Positions 7,490 through 15,388 of a stretch of 39,977 nt of DNA are shown here, piece after piece. The notes below the pieces were generated by a model that saw only the letters and a list, made by a program, of their open reading frames with translations, ran no database searches and was not told the origin of the DNA. Source of the stretch: Myxococcota bacterium (GTDB lineage Bacteria > Myxococcota_A > Polyangia > Fen-1088). The first letter of the stretch is position 1. Every line of letters starts with the position of its first letter. Where the stretch lies: positions 1 through 39,977 of the forward strand of contig JAICYS010000019.1 in NCBI GenBank assembly GCA_025934105.1, written 5' to 3'. A program made the position numbers and the translations under genes.

Positions 7490-8545
7490 CTAGAACCGCT
7501 GCGTGGGCACGTCGGGGCGCGGGCGGCGCAGGATCTGGCCGCCGACGCCCCAGACCAGGCGCAGCTCGTCGGGCAGGGCCTGGCCTTCGTACGCGTCGAG
7601 CCGCCGCTTGCCGTTGTCGCAGGCGTTCGGGTTGAGCACCTCGAAGGAGCTCTCGTAGATCATCACGCGGTTGCCGCTGACCTCGCCCCGGAACTGGTAC
7701 CGGGTCACGATCTGGAAGTCGAGCGCCATGCTGCATCGATAAGCCTGCCCGTCGGTCGAGACCTGGTGCACGATCCGGTCGTAGTAACCGGTGAGCTTCG
7801 AGCCGTCCTGGCTGACGTGCCACTCCTCGCGCTCCTGCTTCTCGTCTCCGCCGGGCACCATCCCGCTGTGCTCCCAGACCCACATGCCGCTGACGTCGGC
7901 CGGCGGGCTGCTGGAAGCCAGGGTCTGCGACGGGCCGGACGGCTCGGGCAGCGTCAGGTCGGGCTTGTCGTCGGCCCGGCGGTCGGCCGCCGGCGAGGCC
8001 TGGGCCACCAGGCCGTCGAGCGATTCGGGATGCCGGATGCGATAGAGCATCTGGCGCGGGCCGCTGTTGGCGAGGATGTTGGTCAGGATCAGCACGTCGC
8101 CGTCGAGCCGCCCGCGATAGCGCGCCAGCCGCCGCGCGCCCGGGTCGCAGCGGCCCGCCTGCGAGGCGAGCTGCTGCTCGAGCTCGTCGATCTCGATGAC
8201 GCCGCCTTTCACGCGCCCCGACACGTCGAACCGCTGCGTGGCGGAGAACTGCGGCTGGCGGTTGCACACGTACGGCCGCCCGTCACCCGACACGAAGGTC
8301 AGCGCCGCGATGTAATAGCCGCTGATCGCGTCGCCGGCCTGCGTGAGGTGCCACTCCTGCTTCTCGATCTTCGTGTCACCGGCGCCCAGGCCGCCCTGGA
8401 TGGTGGTCTGGCTCATGCCGTCCCACACCCCCGACACCTCACTGGCCTGCGCCCGGGCCGGCGCCTTCACCGGAGGCGTCGGATGAACCGCGCAACCGCC
8501 GGCAGCGACAGCGACAGCGAGAGCGACGAGTCCAGCGAACCGCAT
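7490..8545 (-). CDS. Lipoprotein with two copies of an unrecognised domain
   Basis: The N-terminus is a lipoprotein signal peptide ending AVAAGGC (Cys18). The mature part holds two related repeats of about 120 residues. The first runs from SGVWDGMSQ through EKQEWHLTQAGDAISGYYIA and YVCNRQPQF; the second from SGMWVWEHSG through REEWHVSQDGSKLTGYYDRI and YRCSMALDF. Each has the order SG-x-W, EWH-(L/V)-(T/S)-Q, (S/T)GYY, a cysteine, then a later R-R-L/RRL segment. The repeats look beta-rich and may form lipocalin-like barrels, but that is a guess. The start is supported by GGGAGG seven bases upstream. It converges on the KaiC-like gene, with 40 bases between stops. Function unknown. Confidence 0.8.
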   Translation of the reverse strand: MRFAGLVALAVAVAAGGCAVHPTPPVKAPARAQASEVSGVWDGMSQTTIQGGLGAGDTKIEKQEWHLTQAGDAISGYYIAALTFVSGDGRPYVCNRQPQFSATQRFDVSGRVKGGVIEIDELEQQLASQAGRCDPGARRLARYRGRLDGDVLILTNILANSGPRQMLYRIRHPESLDGLVAQASPAADRRADDKPDLTLPEPSGPSQTLASSSPPADVSGMWVWEHSGMVPGGDEKQEREEWHVSQDGSKLTGYYDRIVHQVSTDGQAYRCSMALDFQIVTRYQFRGEVSGNRVMIYESSFEVLNPNACDNGKRRLDAYEGQALPDELRLVWGVGGQILRRPRPDVPTQRF

Positions 8546-8747
8546 CCGGATACCTCCCGGAGAGACAACCTCTTCAGTTTACACGATCAAAGTAGGCCTC
8601 GGCCGCGGCGATGCAATGCTGCAAACCGGGGAACGCGGGGCGCGCAGGTTTCCTGAATGTCAATCGGTGGAAGCCGGGGCGGTATTGAGCGCGCGCAGTT
8701 CGCCGGGCGTCGGCGAGCGGCGTCCGTCGCGGGAGCCCGGGCCGCCT

Positions 8748-10703
8748 TCAGGCGTCGCGATTGATGATGTCGGCGGCCGCGCTCGCTTCTTCCCACTCCG
8801 CCATCCGGCGCGCCAGCAGCGCGTCCAGCTCGCGCTCGCGATCGGCCAGCGCGTGCAGCTTCTGCCAGTCGCCGGCGTGATCGCCGGCCAGCTCCGCGCG
8901 CACGCCGGCCAGTTCTGCTTCCAGCTTGCTTACATCCGCCTCCAGTGTCTCCACGCGCCGCGCCAGGCGCCGCTGTTCGCGCTCGCGCTGCTTGTCGGCT
9001 TCGCGCGTCGCAGCGGCTTGCCGCTGGGGCAGCTTGTCGGCCGATTTTTCGCCGGGCGGTGGCGCAACCGGCGGCGGGGGCGCGGCGTGCGCCGCCTCCT
9101 TCTGGCGCGCGCGCCAGTCGCTGTAGTTGCCGAGATGCGACTCGACGTGCGTCCCCTCGATCACCAGCAGGCGCGTGCAGATGCGATCCAGAAAGTAGCG
9201 GTCGTGGCTGACGGTGATCAACGTGCCCTCGTAGGCCGACAGCGCCTCTTCCAGCGTCTCGCGCGCCGGGATGTCGAGGTGGTTCGTCGGCTCGTCCAGC
9301 ACCAGGACGTTGCGCGGGAACAGCATGATCTTCGCCATCGCCAGGCGGCTGCGCTCGCCGCCCGACAGGCCGCGCACGGTGCGGAACGGGTCGTCGCCGA
9401 AGAAGCGGAACTTGGCCAGGTACTGGCGGACGACCTCGGGTGACAGATCGGCGCGCACCGACCGGATCTCGTCCATCAGCGTCAGCGCCTCGTTCAGCGT
9501 GGACAGCTTCTGGTCGAAGTAGCCGATGCGGACACCCGAGCCGATCTCGACCTTTCCGTCGAGCGGCGCCAGCTCGCCGATCAGCGTCTTCAACAACGTC
9601 GACTTGCCCGCGCCGTTCGGTCCGACGATGCCGACCTTGTCGCCGCGGTAGATGTTGACCGTCACGTCGCGCAGGATCGGGCCGTAGGGCGCGCCCGGAT
9701 AACCGACGGTCAGCTTGGGCGCGCGGATGGTCTCCTTGCTGCCCAGCTCGCCGCCGGTCTGGAAGGCGAGGCCGATCTTCCCCGCGTGTTCCCAGTTGTC
9801 GTCGGGGCGTTCCAGGCGTTCCAGCTTCTCCAGCATCTTGCGGCGGCTCTGCGCCTGCTTGGTCTTCTGGCCGGCCAGGTTGCGGCGGATGAAGTCCTCG
9901 GTCTTCTCGACGTGCTCTTTCTGGCGCCGGTACTCCACCTCGGCCCGTTCCAGCCGCGCGGCTCGCTCGACCACGTACCGGTCGTAGCGGTACGGGTACC
10001 GGGTCAGCTTGCCGTTCTCCAGCTCGACGATCTCGTTGCAGACCGCCCGGATGAAGGCGCGGTCGTGCGACACCAGGATGAAGGCCCCCTGGTACTCGGA
10101 CAGGTACGCCTCCAGCCGCTCGATGGCGGCCAGGTCCAGGTGGTTGGTCGGCTCGTCCATCAGCAGGAGGTCCGGCTGGCGCACCAGCACCTTGGCCAGC
10201 TCCAGCCGCCCCCGTTCGCCACCCGACAGGGTGTCCACCGAGCGGCCCAGATCGGCCTCCGTGAAGCCGACGTCGGCGGTCAGCCGTTTGACGCGCGCCT
10301 CCAGCTCGTACCCGCCGCCGCGTTGATAGCGCTCTTGCAGCTCGCCGTAGCGGGCCAGGTCGCCCGGATCGCCCTCGGCCAGCCGCGCCTCCAGGGCCAG
10401 GAGCTCGTCGTGGATCTTCTGCAGGTCGGCGAACGGCTGCAGCAAGGACTCCAGCACCGTGCCGGCGCCGGACAGCTCCTGCGACTGCCGCAGGTAGGCC
10501 ACCGTGGCGCGGCCCAGCACGCGCACGTCGCCGCTGTCCGGTTGCAGGTCCCCGGCCAGGAGGCGCAGCGCCGTCGACTTGCCGGTCCCGTTTGGTCCGA
10601 CCAGCGCCAGACGATCGCCGGGACGAATCAGCAGCGAGGCGCCGTCGAGGATCTCGTTGCCGGGATAAGCGAAGCTGGCGTCGGCGAACTGGGCGAGGGA
10701 CAT
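8748..10703 (-). CDS. ABC-F family ATPase (ribosome-associated)
   Basis: This 651-residue protein has two ABC ATPase domains and no membrane segments. Walker A motifs are GPNGTGKST and GPNGAGKST, signature motifs LSGGERGRL and LSGGERSRL, Walker B LLLMDEPTNHLDL and VLVLDEPTNHLDI. The inter-domain linker is long, charged and helical (from about YVVERAARLERAEVEYRRQK), as in ABC-F proteins that reach the ribosomal P site. A C-terminal coiled coil rich in Arg/Glu (about residues 560-640) follows, as in Uup/YdiF-type members. ABC-F proteins act on stalled or initiating ribosomes, and some confer antibiotic protection; sequence alone does not decide which. ATG at 10703 begins just before the first domain. 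The next gene upstream, at 10766, is divergent. Confidence 0.93.
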   Translation of the reverse strand: MSLAQFADASFAYPGNEILDGASLLIRPGDRLALVGPNGTGKSTALRLLAGDLQPDSGDVRVLGRATVAYLRQSQELSGAGTVLESLLQPFADLQKIHDELLALEARLAEGDPGDLARYGELQERYQRGGGYELEARVKRLTADVGFTEADLGRSVDTLSGGERGRLELAKVLVRQPDLLLMDEPTNHLDLAAIERLEAYLSEYQGAFILVSHDRAFIRAVCNEIVELENGKLTRYPYRYDRYVVERAARLERAEVEYRRQKEHVEKTEDFIRRNLAGQKTKQAQSRRKMLEKLERLERPDDNWEHAGKIGLAFQTGGELGSKETIRAPKLTVGYPGAPYGPILRDVTVNIYRGDKVGIVGPNGAGKSTLLKTLIGELAPLDGKVEIGSGVRIGYFDQKLSTLNEALTLMDEIRSVRADLSPEVVRQYLAKFRFFGDDPFRTVRGLSGGERSRLAMAKIMLFPRNVLVLDEPTNHLDIPARETLEEALSAYEGTLITVSHDRYFLDRICTRLLVIEGTHVESHLGNYSDWRARQKEAAHAAPPPPVAPPPGEKSADKLPQRQAAATREADKQREREQRRLARRVETLEADVSKLEAELAGVRAELAGDHAGDWQKLHALADRERELDALLARRMAEWEEASAAADIINRDA

Positions 10704-10765
10704 CGGTGGATCTGGTATTCAAGTTGTATTAGAACTCGGGCCGCCGCTACAGGGCAAAGGACACG

Positions 10766-11911
10766 ATGAAGGAGTACTTGCTGACCGCCGGTCCGACGCC
10801 CGTTCCCGAGCGGGTGCTGCTGGCCATGGCGCGACCGATGCTTTACCACCGGTCGCCGGCCTTCACGGAATGCCTGCGGGAGGTGCAAGAGGGGCTGAAG
10901 TGGCTCCTGCGGACCGACCAGCTTCCGTTGATCATGACCGGGTCGGGCACCGCGGCCATGGACGCGGCGGTGTCGAACTTCATGCGCACGGGCGACAAGG
11001 CGATCGTCATCCGGGGCGGCAAGTTCGGCGAGCGCTGGGGCCGCATCTGCCAGGCGTACGGCATCGAGTGCGTCTTCATCGACGTCGAGTGGGGCAAGAG
11101 CGTCGACGCCAAGGCGGTGGCGGAGGCGCTGGAGAAGAACTCGGGCGTCCGCGCCGTCTACGCGACCGCCTGCGAGACGTCGACCGCCACCCGGCACGAC
11201 GTCGAGGCGATCGGCAGGGTGGTTCGCGAGCGCGACGACGTCATCCTGTGCGTCGACGCCATCACCGCCATCGGCGTGTACGACGTCCCGGTCGATCGCT
11301 GGGGCCTGGACGTGGTCTGCATCGGCTCGCAGAAGGCGCTGATGCTGCCGCCCGGGCTGTGCGGCGTGGCCGTCTCCGAAAAGGGCTGGAAGGCCGCCGA
11401 GCGCTGCAACCTGCCGCGTTTTTACCTGGACCTTCGCGCCGAGCGTCGCAGCCAGCAAAAGGGCGAGACCGCCTTCACGCCCGCCGTGTCGCTGGTGGTG
11501 GGCCTGCGCGAGTCGCTGCGCATGATCCGGGAAGAGACGCTGGAAGGCGTCTACATGCGCCACGAGCGGCTGGCCAAGGCCACGCGCGCCGCGGCCGGCG
11601 GCCTGGGGCTGGACCTGCTGTCGTCGTCGCCGGTCAATTCGGTGACCGGCATCCGCATGCCCCCGGGCGTCGACGGCACGGCGGTCGTCCGGCAGATGCA
11701 GACCCGCTACGGCATCACCATCGCCGGCGGCCAGGATCACCTGAAGGGGAAGATCGTCCGTATCGCGCACGTCGGCTTTTTCAGCGAGTTCGACATCATC
11801 ACCGCCATCTCGGGACTCGAGATGACGCTCTCCGACCTGGGCTTCGGCATCCGGCCCGGCGCGGGCGTTGCCGCCGCTCAGGCGACGTTCGCCGAGACCC
11901 GACGCACGTAG
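10766..11911 (+). CDS. Class V PLP aminotransferase, probably phosphoserine aminotransferase-like
   Basis: The 381-residue protein belongs to the alanine-glyoxylate/serine-pyruvate aminotransferase group of fold-type I. It opens MKEYLLTAGPTPVPERV, has MTGSGTAAMDAA for cofactor phosphate binding, the conserved Asp in CVDAITAIG, and the PLP Schiff-base lysine Lys190 in IGSQKALMLPPG. Serine-glyoxylate, alanine-glyoxylate and an alternative class V phosphoserine transaminase all share this fold. Because serA follows after 37 bases, the serine-pathway role (3-phosphohydroxypyruvate to phosphoserine) is the likeliest, an inference from context. The ATG is preceded by AAAGGA. No classical serC is present in the window. 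Confidence 0.88.
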   Translation: MKEYLLTAGPTPVPERVLLAMARPMLYHRSPAFTECLREVQEGLKWLLRTDQLPLIMTGSGTAAMDAAVSNFMRTGDKAIVIRGGKFGERWGRICQAYGIECVFIDVEWGKSVDAKAVAEALEKNSGVRAVYATACETSTATRHDVEAIGRVVRERDDVILCVDAITAIGVYDVPVDRWGLDVVCIGSQKALMLPPGLCGVAVSEKGWKAAERCNLPRFYLDLRAERRSQQKGETAFTPAVSLVVGLRESLRMIREETLEGVYMRHERLAKATRAAAGGLGLDLLSSSPVNSVTGIRMPPGVDGTAVVRQMQTRYGITIAGGQDHLKGKIVRIAHVGFFSEFDIITAISGLEMTLSDLGFGIRPGAGVAAAQATFAETRRT

Positions 11912-11948
11912 CTCATCAACCCGTCACCACTCCGAGGAGCACACAGCC

Positions 11949-12890
11949 ATGGCCGAGCCAATTCGAGTTCTCATCGCCGACGACATGTCGAAGAAGGCGG
12001 TCGAAATCCTGAGCGGGGCGGGCTTCTCCGTCGACGTGAAGACCGGAATGAAGCCGGAAGAGCTGGCCGCCGTCATCGGCCAGTACCACGGCGTGGGCGT
12101 GCGCTCGGCCAGCAAGATCAAGGCGGACACGCTGGCCAACCCGGGCAAGCTGAAGATCATCGGCCGGGCCGGCGTGGGCGTCGACAACATCGACGTCAAG
12201 GCCGCCACCGAGAAGGGGATCCTGGTCATCAACACGCCGCAGGGGAACGCGGCGGCCGCCGCCGAGCTGGCCATCGGCCTGATGTTCGCGCTGGCGCGCA
12301 AGATCCCGCAGGCCGCGCAGAGCATGCGCCAGGGGATCTGGGAGAAGAAGAAGTACATGGGGACCGAGATCGCCGGCAAGACGCTGGGCGTGATCGGCCT
12401 CGGCAACATCGGGCGGCAGGCGGCCGAGCGGGCCGTCGGCCTCAAGATGAACGTGATCGGCTACGACCCGTTCCCCCCCAAGGAGCTGCCGGCCGGCGTC
12501 AAGCAGGCCTCGCTGGACGACGTCATCACGAAGTCGGACTTCATCACGCTGCACGTGCCGCTGACCAACGACACCAAGGGGCTGTTCGGGGCGGCCAACA
12601 TCGCCCGGATGAAGAAGGGCGCCTGCCTCATCAACTGCGCGCGCGGCGGCATCGTCGACGAGAACGCCGTGCTGGAGGCGCTGAAGGCCGGCCAGCTGGG
12701 CGGCGCGGCGCTGGACGTTTTCGCCAAGGAGCCGCCGGAGCCGTCTCCGCTGTTTGCCGAGGAGAACCTGATCGCCGTTCCGCACCTGGGCGCCTCGACC
12801 AAGGAGGCGCAGGAGAAGGTGGCGATCGAGCTGGCGGAGGTGTTCGTCGGCTTCCTCAAGGACGGCGTCGTCCGCAACGCGGTCAAGTAA
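11949..12890 (+). CDS. serA: D-3-phosphoglycerate dehydrogenase, short form without ACT domain
   Basis: The enzyme oxidises 3-phosphoglycerate to 3-phosphohydroxypyruvate with NAD, the first step of serine synthesis. The 313-residue protein has the 2-hydroxyacid dehydrogenase layout: IIGRAGVGVDNIDVKAA, the Rossmann motif LGVIGLGNIGRQAAERA, INCARGGIVDENAV with the catalytic arginine, and the His region AVPHLGASTKEAQEK. It stops right after the catalytic part (FLKDGVVRNAVK), lacking the C-terminal ACT or ASB regulatory domains of longer SerA, so serine feedback through ACT is not expected. The frame is open further upstream, but ATG 11949 has GAGGAG about a dozen bases before it and gives the family N-terminus. 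hisZ follows after 4 bases. Confidence 0.93.
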   Translation: MAEPIRVLIADDMSKKAVEILSGAGFSVDVKTGMKPEELAAVIGQYHGVGVRSASKIKADTLANPGKLKIIGRAGVGVDNIDVKAATEKGILVINTPQGNAAAAAELAIGLMFALARKIPQAAQSMRQGIWEKKKYMGTEIAGKTLGVIGLGNIGRQAAERAVGLKMNVIGYDPFPPKELPAGVKQASLDDVITKSDFITLHVPLTNDTKGLFGAANIARMKKGACLINCARGGIVDENAVLEALKAGQLGGAALDVFAKEPPEPSPLFAEENLIAVPHLGASTKEAQEKVAIELAEVFVGFLKDGVVRNAVK

Positions 12891-12894
12891 TTCG

Positions 12895-13965
12895 GTGAAA
12901 CGCGCGGCGGGCAAGAAGCAGCGCGACGGCCTCGAGATCGACGCATCCCCGCGCGCTGTCAGCCTGCGGCTGCCCGCCGGGATGCGCGATCACGCGCCGG
13001 CGGCCGCCGCCGTGCGCTTGAACGTCATCGAGACGGTGATGCGGACGTTCGACCAGGCCGGTTTCGAGCGGGTCCTGACGCCGGCCTTCGAGTACGAAGA
13101 GGTGCTGGCGCTGGGGCTGGGCGCGGCGGCGCGCGCGGCGACGGTTCGCTTCGTCGAGCCGAGCTCGGGCCAGGTGGTCGCGCTCCGGCCCGACATCACG
13201 CCGCAGATCGCGCGGCTCATCGCCACCCGCTACCGGGACGCGAAGGAGCCGGTCCGCCTCTGCTACGAGGGGACCGTCGTGCGGCTGGATCGCGCGGCGC
13301 GCGGGCAGCGCGAGCTCAGCCAGGCGGGCGTCGAGCTGGCCGGCCTGGCCGGCCCGGAAGGGGACGCCGAGGTGATCGCCCTCGGCGTCGCGGCGCTGAC
13401 CGCGGCCGGCCTGTCGCGCATCACGATCGACCTCGGGCACCTCGGCCTCGCGCGCGAGCTGCTGGCGGCGCTGGAGCTGCCCGAGGCGGCCCTGGAAGAA
13501 GCGCGCCGCTGCATCGCCAAGCGCGACGGCACCGGGCTGGCCAGCGTGCTGCGATCGGCCCGCGGGTCGCGCCCGGCGGTCGAACTGGCGCGCTTGCTGC
13601 CCGAGCTGTCGGGCGCGCCGTCGGTGCTGCAGGTGGCCGAAAAGAAGGCGCCCTCGGCCGGCGTGCGGCGGGCGCTGCGCGAGCTGGCGGCCATCGTCGC
13701 GGCGGTGGAGGCGCGCCGGGTCGAAGCGCGGCTGCACGTCGATCTGGGCGAGGTGCGCGGGTTCGACTACTACACCGGCGTGCGCTTTCAGGCATTCGTG
13801 CGCGGCGCCTCCGACGCGGTTCTGCGCGGCGGCCGCTACGACGATCTTCTGGGGCGCTACGGCCGTCCCAGCCCGGCGGTCGGCTTCGCGGTCGACGTCG
13901 AAGCCGTGGCCGGCGCGCTGGACGCGGCGGCGTCTCCCACTCAGATGAGCAAAGGCAGGAACTGA
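12895..13965 (+). CDS. hisZ: ATP phosphoribosyltransferase regulatory subunit HisZ
   Basis: HisZ is a histidyl-tRNA-synthetase paralogue that binds short-form HisG and is required for the first step of histidine synthesis. The 356-residue product has the class II core: GMRDHAPAAAAVRLNVIETV, ALRPDITPQIARLIATRY (motif 2 region) and GFDYYTGVRF followed by LRGGRYDDLLGRYG (motif 3 region). It ends right after the core, lacking the HisS anticodon-binding domain, which separates HisZ from HisS. The GTG start lies four bases after serA with no separate Shine-Dalgarno, suggesting coupled translation. purA begins two bases after its stop. hisG is not in the window. Confidence 0.88.
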   Translation: MKRAAGKKQRDGLEIDASPRAVSLRLPAGMRDHAPAAAAVRLNVIETVMRTFDQAGFERVLTPAFEYEEVLALGLGAAARAATVRFVEPSSGQVVALRPDITPQIARLIATRYRDAKEPVRLCYEGTVVRLDRAARGQRELSQAGVELAGLAGPEGDAEVIALGVAALTAAGLSRITIDLGHLGLARELLAALELPEAALEEARRCIAKRDGTGLASVLRSARGSRPAVELARLLPELSGAPSVLQVAEKKAPSAGVRRALRELAAIVAAVEARRVEARLHVDLGEVRGFDYYTGVRFQAFVRGASDAVLRGGRYDDLLGRYGRPSPAVGFAVDVEAVAGALDAAASPTQMSKGRN

Positions 13966-13967
13966 AC

Positions 13968-15242
13968 ATGGCAGTCGTGATCGTCGTCGGCGTGCAGTGG
14001 GGTGACGAGGGCAAGGGCAAGATCGTCGACCTTCTGACCGAGAAGGCGCGGCTGGTCGTGCGCTGGGCGGGGGGCGCCAACGCCGGGCACACGCTGGTGG
14101 TCGACGGCAAGAAGTACGTGACCCGGTTGATCCCGTCGGGCGTGCTGCGCGAGGGCGTCACCTGCGTGCTGGGCGAGGGGATGGTCATCGATCCCGCCGT
14201 GCTGGTCGACGAGATCCGCACGTTCAAGGCGCAAGGCTTCATCGCGGCCGGACGCGACCTGGTGGTGGCCGAGCGGGCGCACTTGACGCTGCCGCACCAT
14301 CTGGAGATCGACCGCCTGCGCGAGGAGAGGCCGGGGGGAATCGGGACCACCAAGAAGGGGATCGGGCCGAGCTACGAGAGCAAGGCGGCCCGGGTGGGCG
14401 TGCGGGTCGGGGACCTCTTGCGGCCCGACCGGTTCCGGGCGCGCGTCGAGGCGCTGACCACCGCGCTGGCGCCCTACATCCGCGAGCTGGGCGGCAGCGC
14501 GCCCAGCGTCGCCGAGGTCACCAAGAAGTACCTGGCGCTGGGCGAGGAGCTCCGGCCCTTCGTCGGCGACGCCTCGCGGATCGTGCACGACGCCGTCGTC
14601 CGGCGCGACAACGTCCTTTTCGAAGGGGCGCAAGGGGTGATGCTGGACATCGATCACGGCACGTACCCGTTCGTGACGTCGTCCTCGACCACCGCCGGCG
14701 GCGCCTGCGCCGGGCTGGGCATCGGCCCGACCAAGATCGACCGCGTGCTGGGCGTGGCCAAGGGGTACGCGACCCGGGTGGGCGCGGGGCCCTTTCCGAC
14801 CGAGCTCAACGAAGAGGTCGGCGAGCTCCTGCGGAAGCGCGGCAATGAATTCGGGTCGGTCACCGGCCGGCCGCGGCGCTGCGGCTGGATGGACGTGGCG
14901 GCGGTCCGACTGGCGATCCGGCTGTCGGGGATCGAGGCGATCGCGCTGACCAAGCTGGACGTGATGGCGGGGCTCGATCGGGTGCGCCTGTGCGTCGGAT
15001 ATCGCCTGGGCGGCAAGACGCTGGACGAAATGCCGGTGGATCTGGACGATCTGGCGGCCGCGGAGCCGATCTTCGAGGAGCTCCCCGGCTGGCCTGAACT
15101 GGCGGGGTCCTCCATCCCACCCGCCGCTGCCGGCTTCGTCGAGCGCGTCAGCGCGCTGACCGGCATTCCCGTCTGGGCGACTTCGTGGGGCGCCGGCCGC
15201 CTCCAGACCATCGTCACCCAGGATCCCTTCAGTGCCAGCTGA
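13968..15242 (+). CDS. purA: Adenylosuccinate synthetase
   Basis: PurA makes adenylosuccinate from IMP, aspartate and GTP, the committed step to AMP. The 424-residue length is normal. Diagnostic motifs are VVGVQWGDEGKGKIVD (GTP P-loop and catalytic Asp/His region), WAGGANAGHT, GTTKKGIGPSYESKAAR, FEGAQGVMLDIDHGTYPFVT and TKLDVM (guanine recognition). The gene follows hisZ after two bases, closing the run begun by the aminotransferase at 10766. A promoter-like element for the next gene lies 65 bases beyond the stop. No convincing terminator with a T-tract was seen. Confidence 0.97.
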   Translation: MAVVIVVGVQWGDEGKGKIVDLLTEKARLVVRWAGGANAGHTLVVDGKKYVTRLIPSGVLREGVTCVLGEGMVIDPAVLVDEIRTFKAQGFIAAGRDLVVAERAHLTLPHHLEIDRLREERPGGIGTTKKGIGPSYESKAARVGVRVGDLLRPDRFRARVEALTTALAPYIRELGGSAPSVAEVTKKYLALGEELRPFVGDASRIVHDAVVRRDNVLFEGAQGVMLDIDHGTYPFVTSSSTTAGGACAGLGIGPTKIDRVLGVAKGYATRVGAGPFPTELNEEVGELLRKRGNEFGSVTGRPRRCGWMDVAAVRLAIRLSGIEAIALTKLDVMAGLDRVRLCVGYRLGGKTLDEMPVDLDDLAAAEPIFEELPGWPELAGSSIPPAAAGFVERVSALTGIPVWATSWGAGRLQTIVTQDPFSAS

Positions 15243-15306
15243 AGCGTCCGATGCTGGAAATCGCGGCTAATACGCGGAATTGCCTGGGAAACCGGCCTCC
15301 CCCCGC

Positions 15307-15334
15307 TTGCGCGGGCCCGCCGGCTCAATATAAT
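15307..15334 (+). promoter_or_regulatory. Candidate promoter of the AgmX/GltJ-like gene
   Basis: TTGCGC (15307-15312) and a perfect TATAAT (15329-15334) are separated by 16 bases. A perfect -10 is striking in such GC-rich DNA. It lies 55 bases before the ATG at 15389, and the direct repeat TTCGGAT occurs twice just downstream. Confidence 0.6.
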
Positions 15335-15388
15335 GTTGCCCTTTTCGGATTTCGGATTCCGGCCTGCTCCCCCTGAATCGAGGCGTTG

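Noticed and set aside
12895-13965. Histidyl-tRNA synthetase (hisS)
   Set aside because: The anticodon-binding domain is missing and the gene sits in a biosynthetic run, so HisZ fits better.
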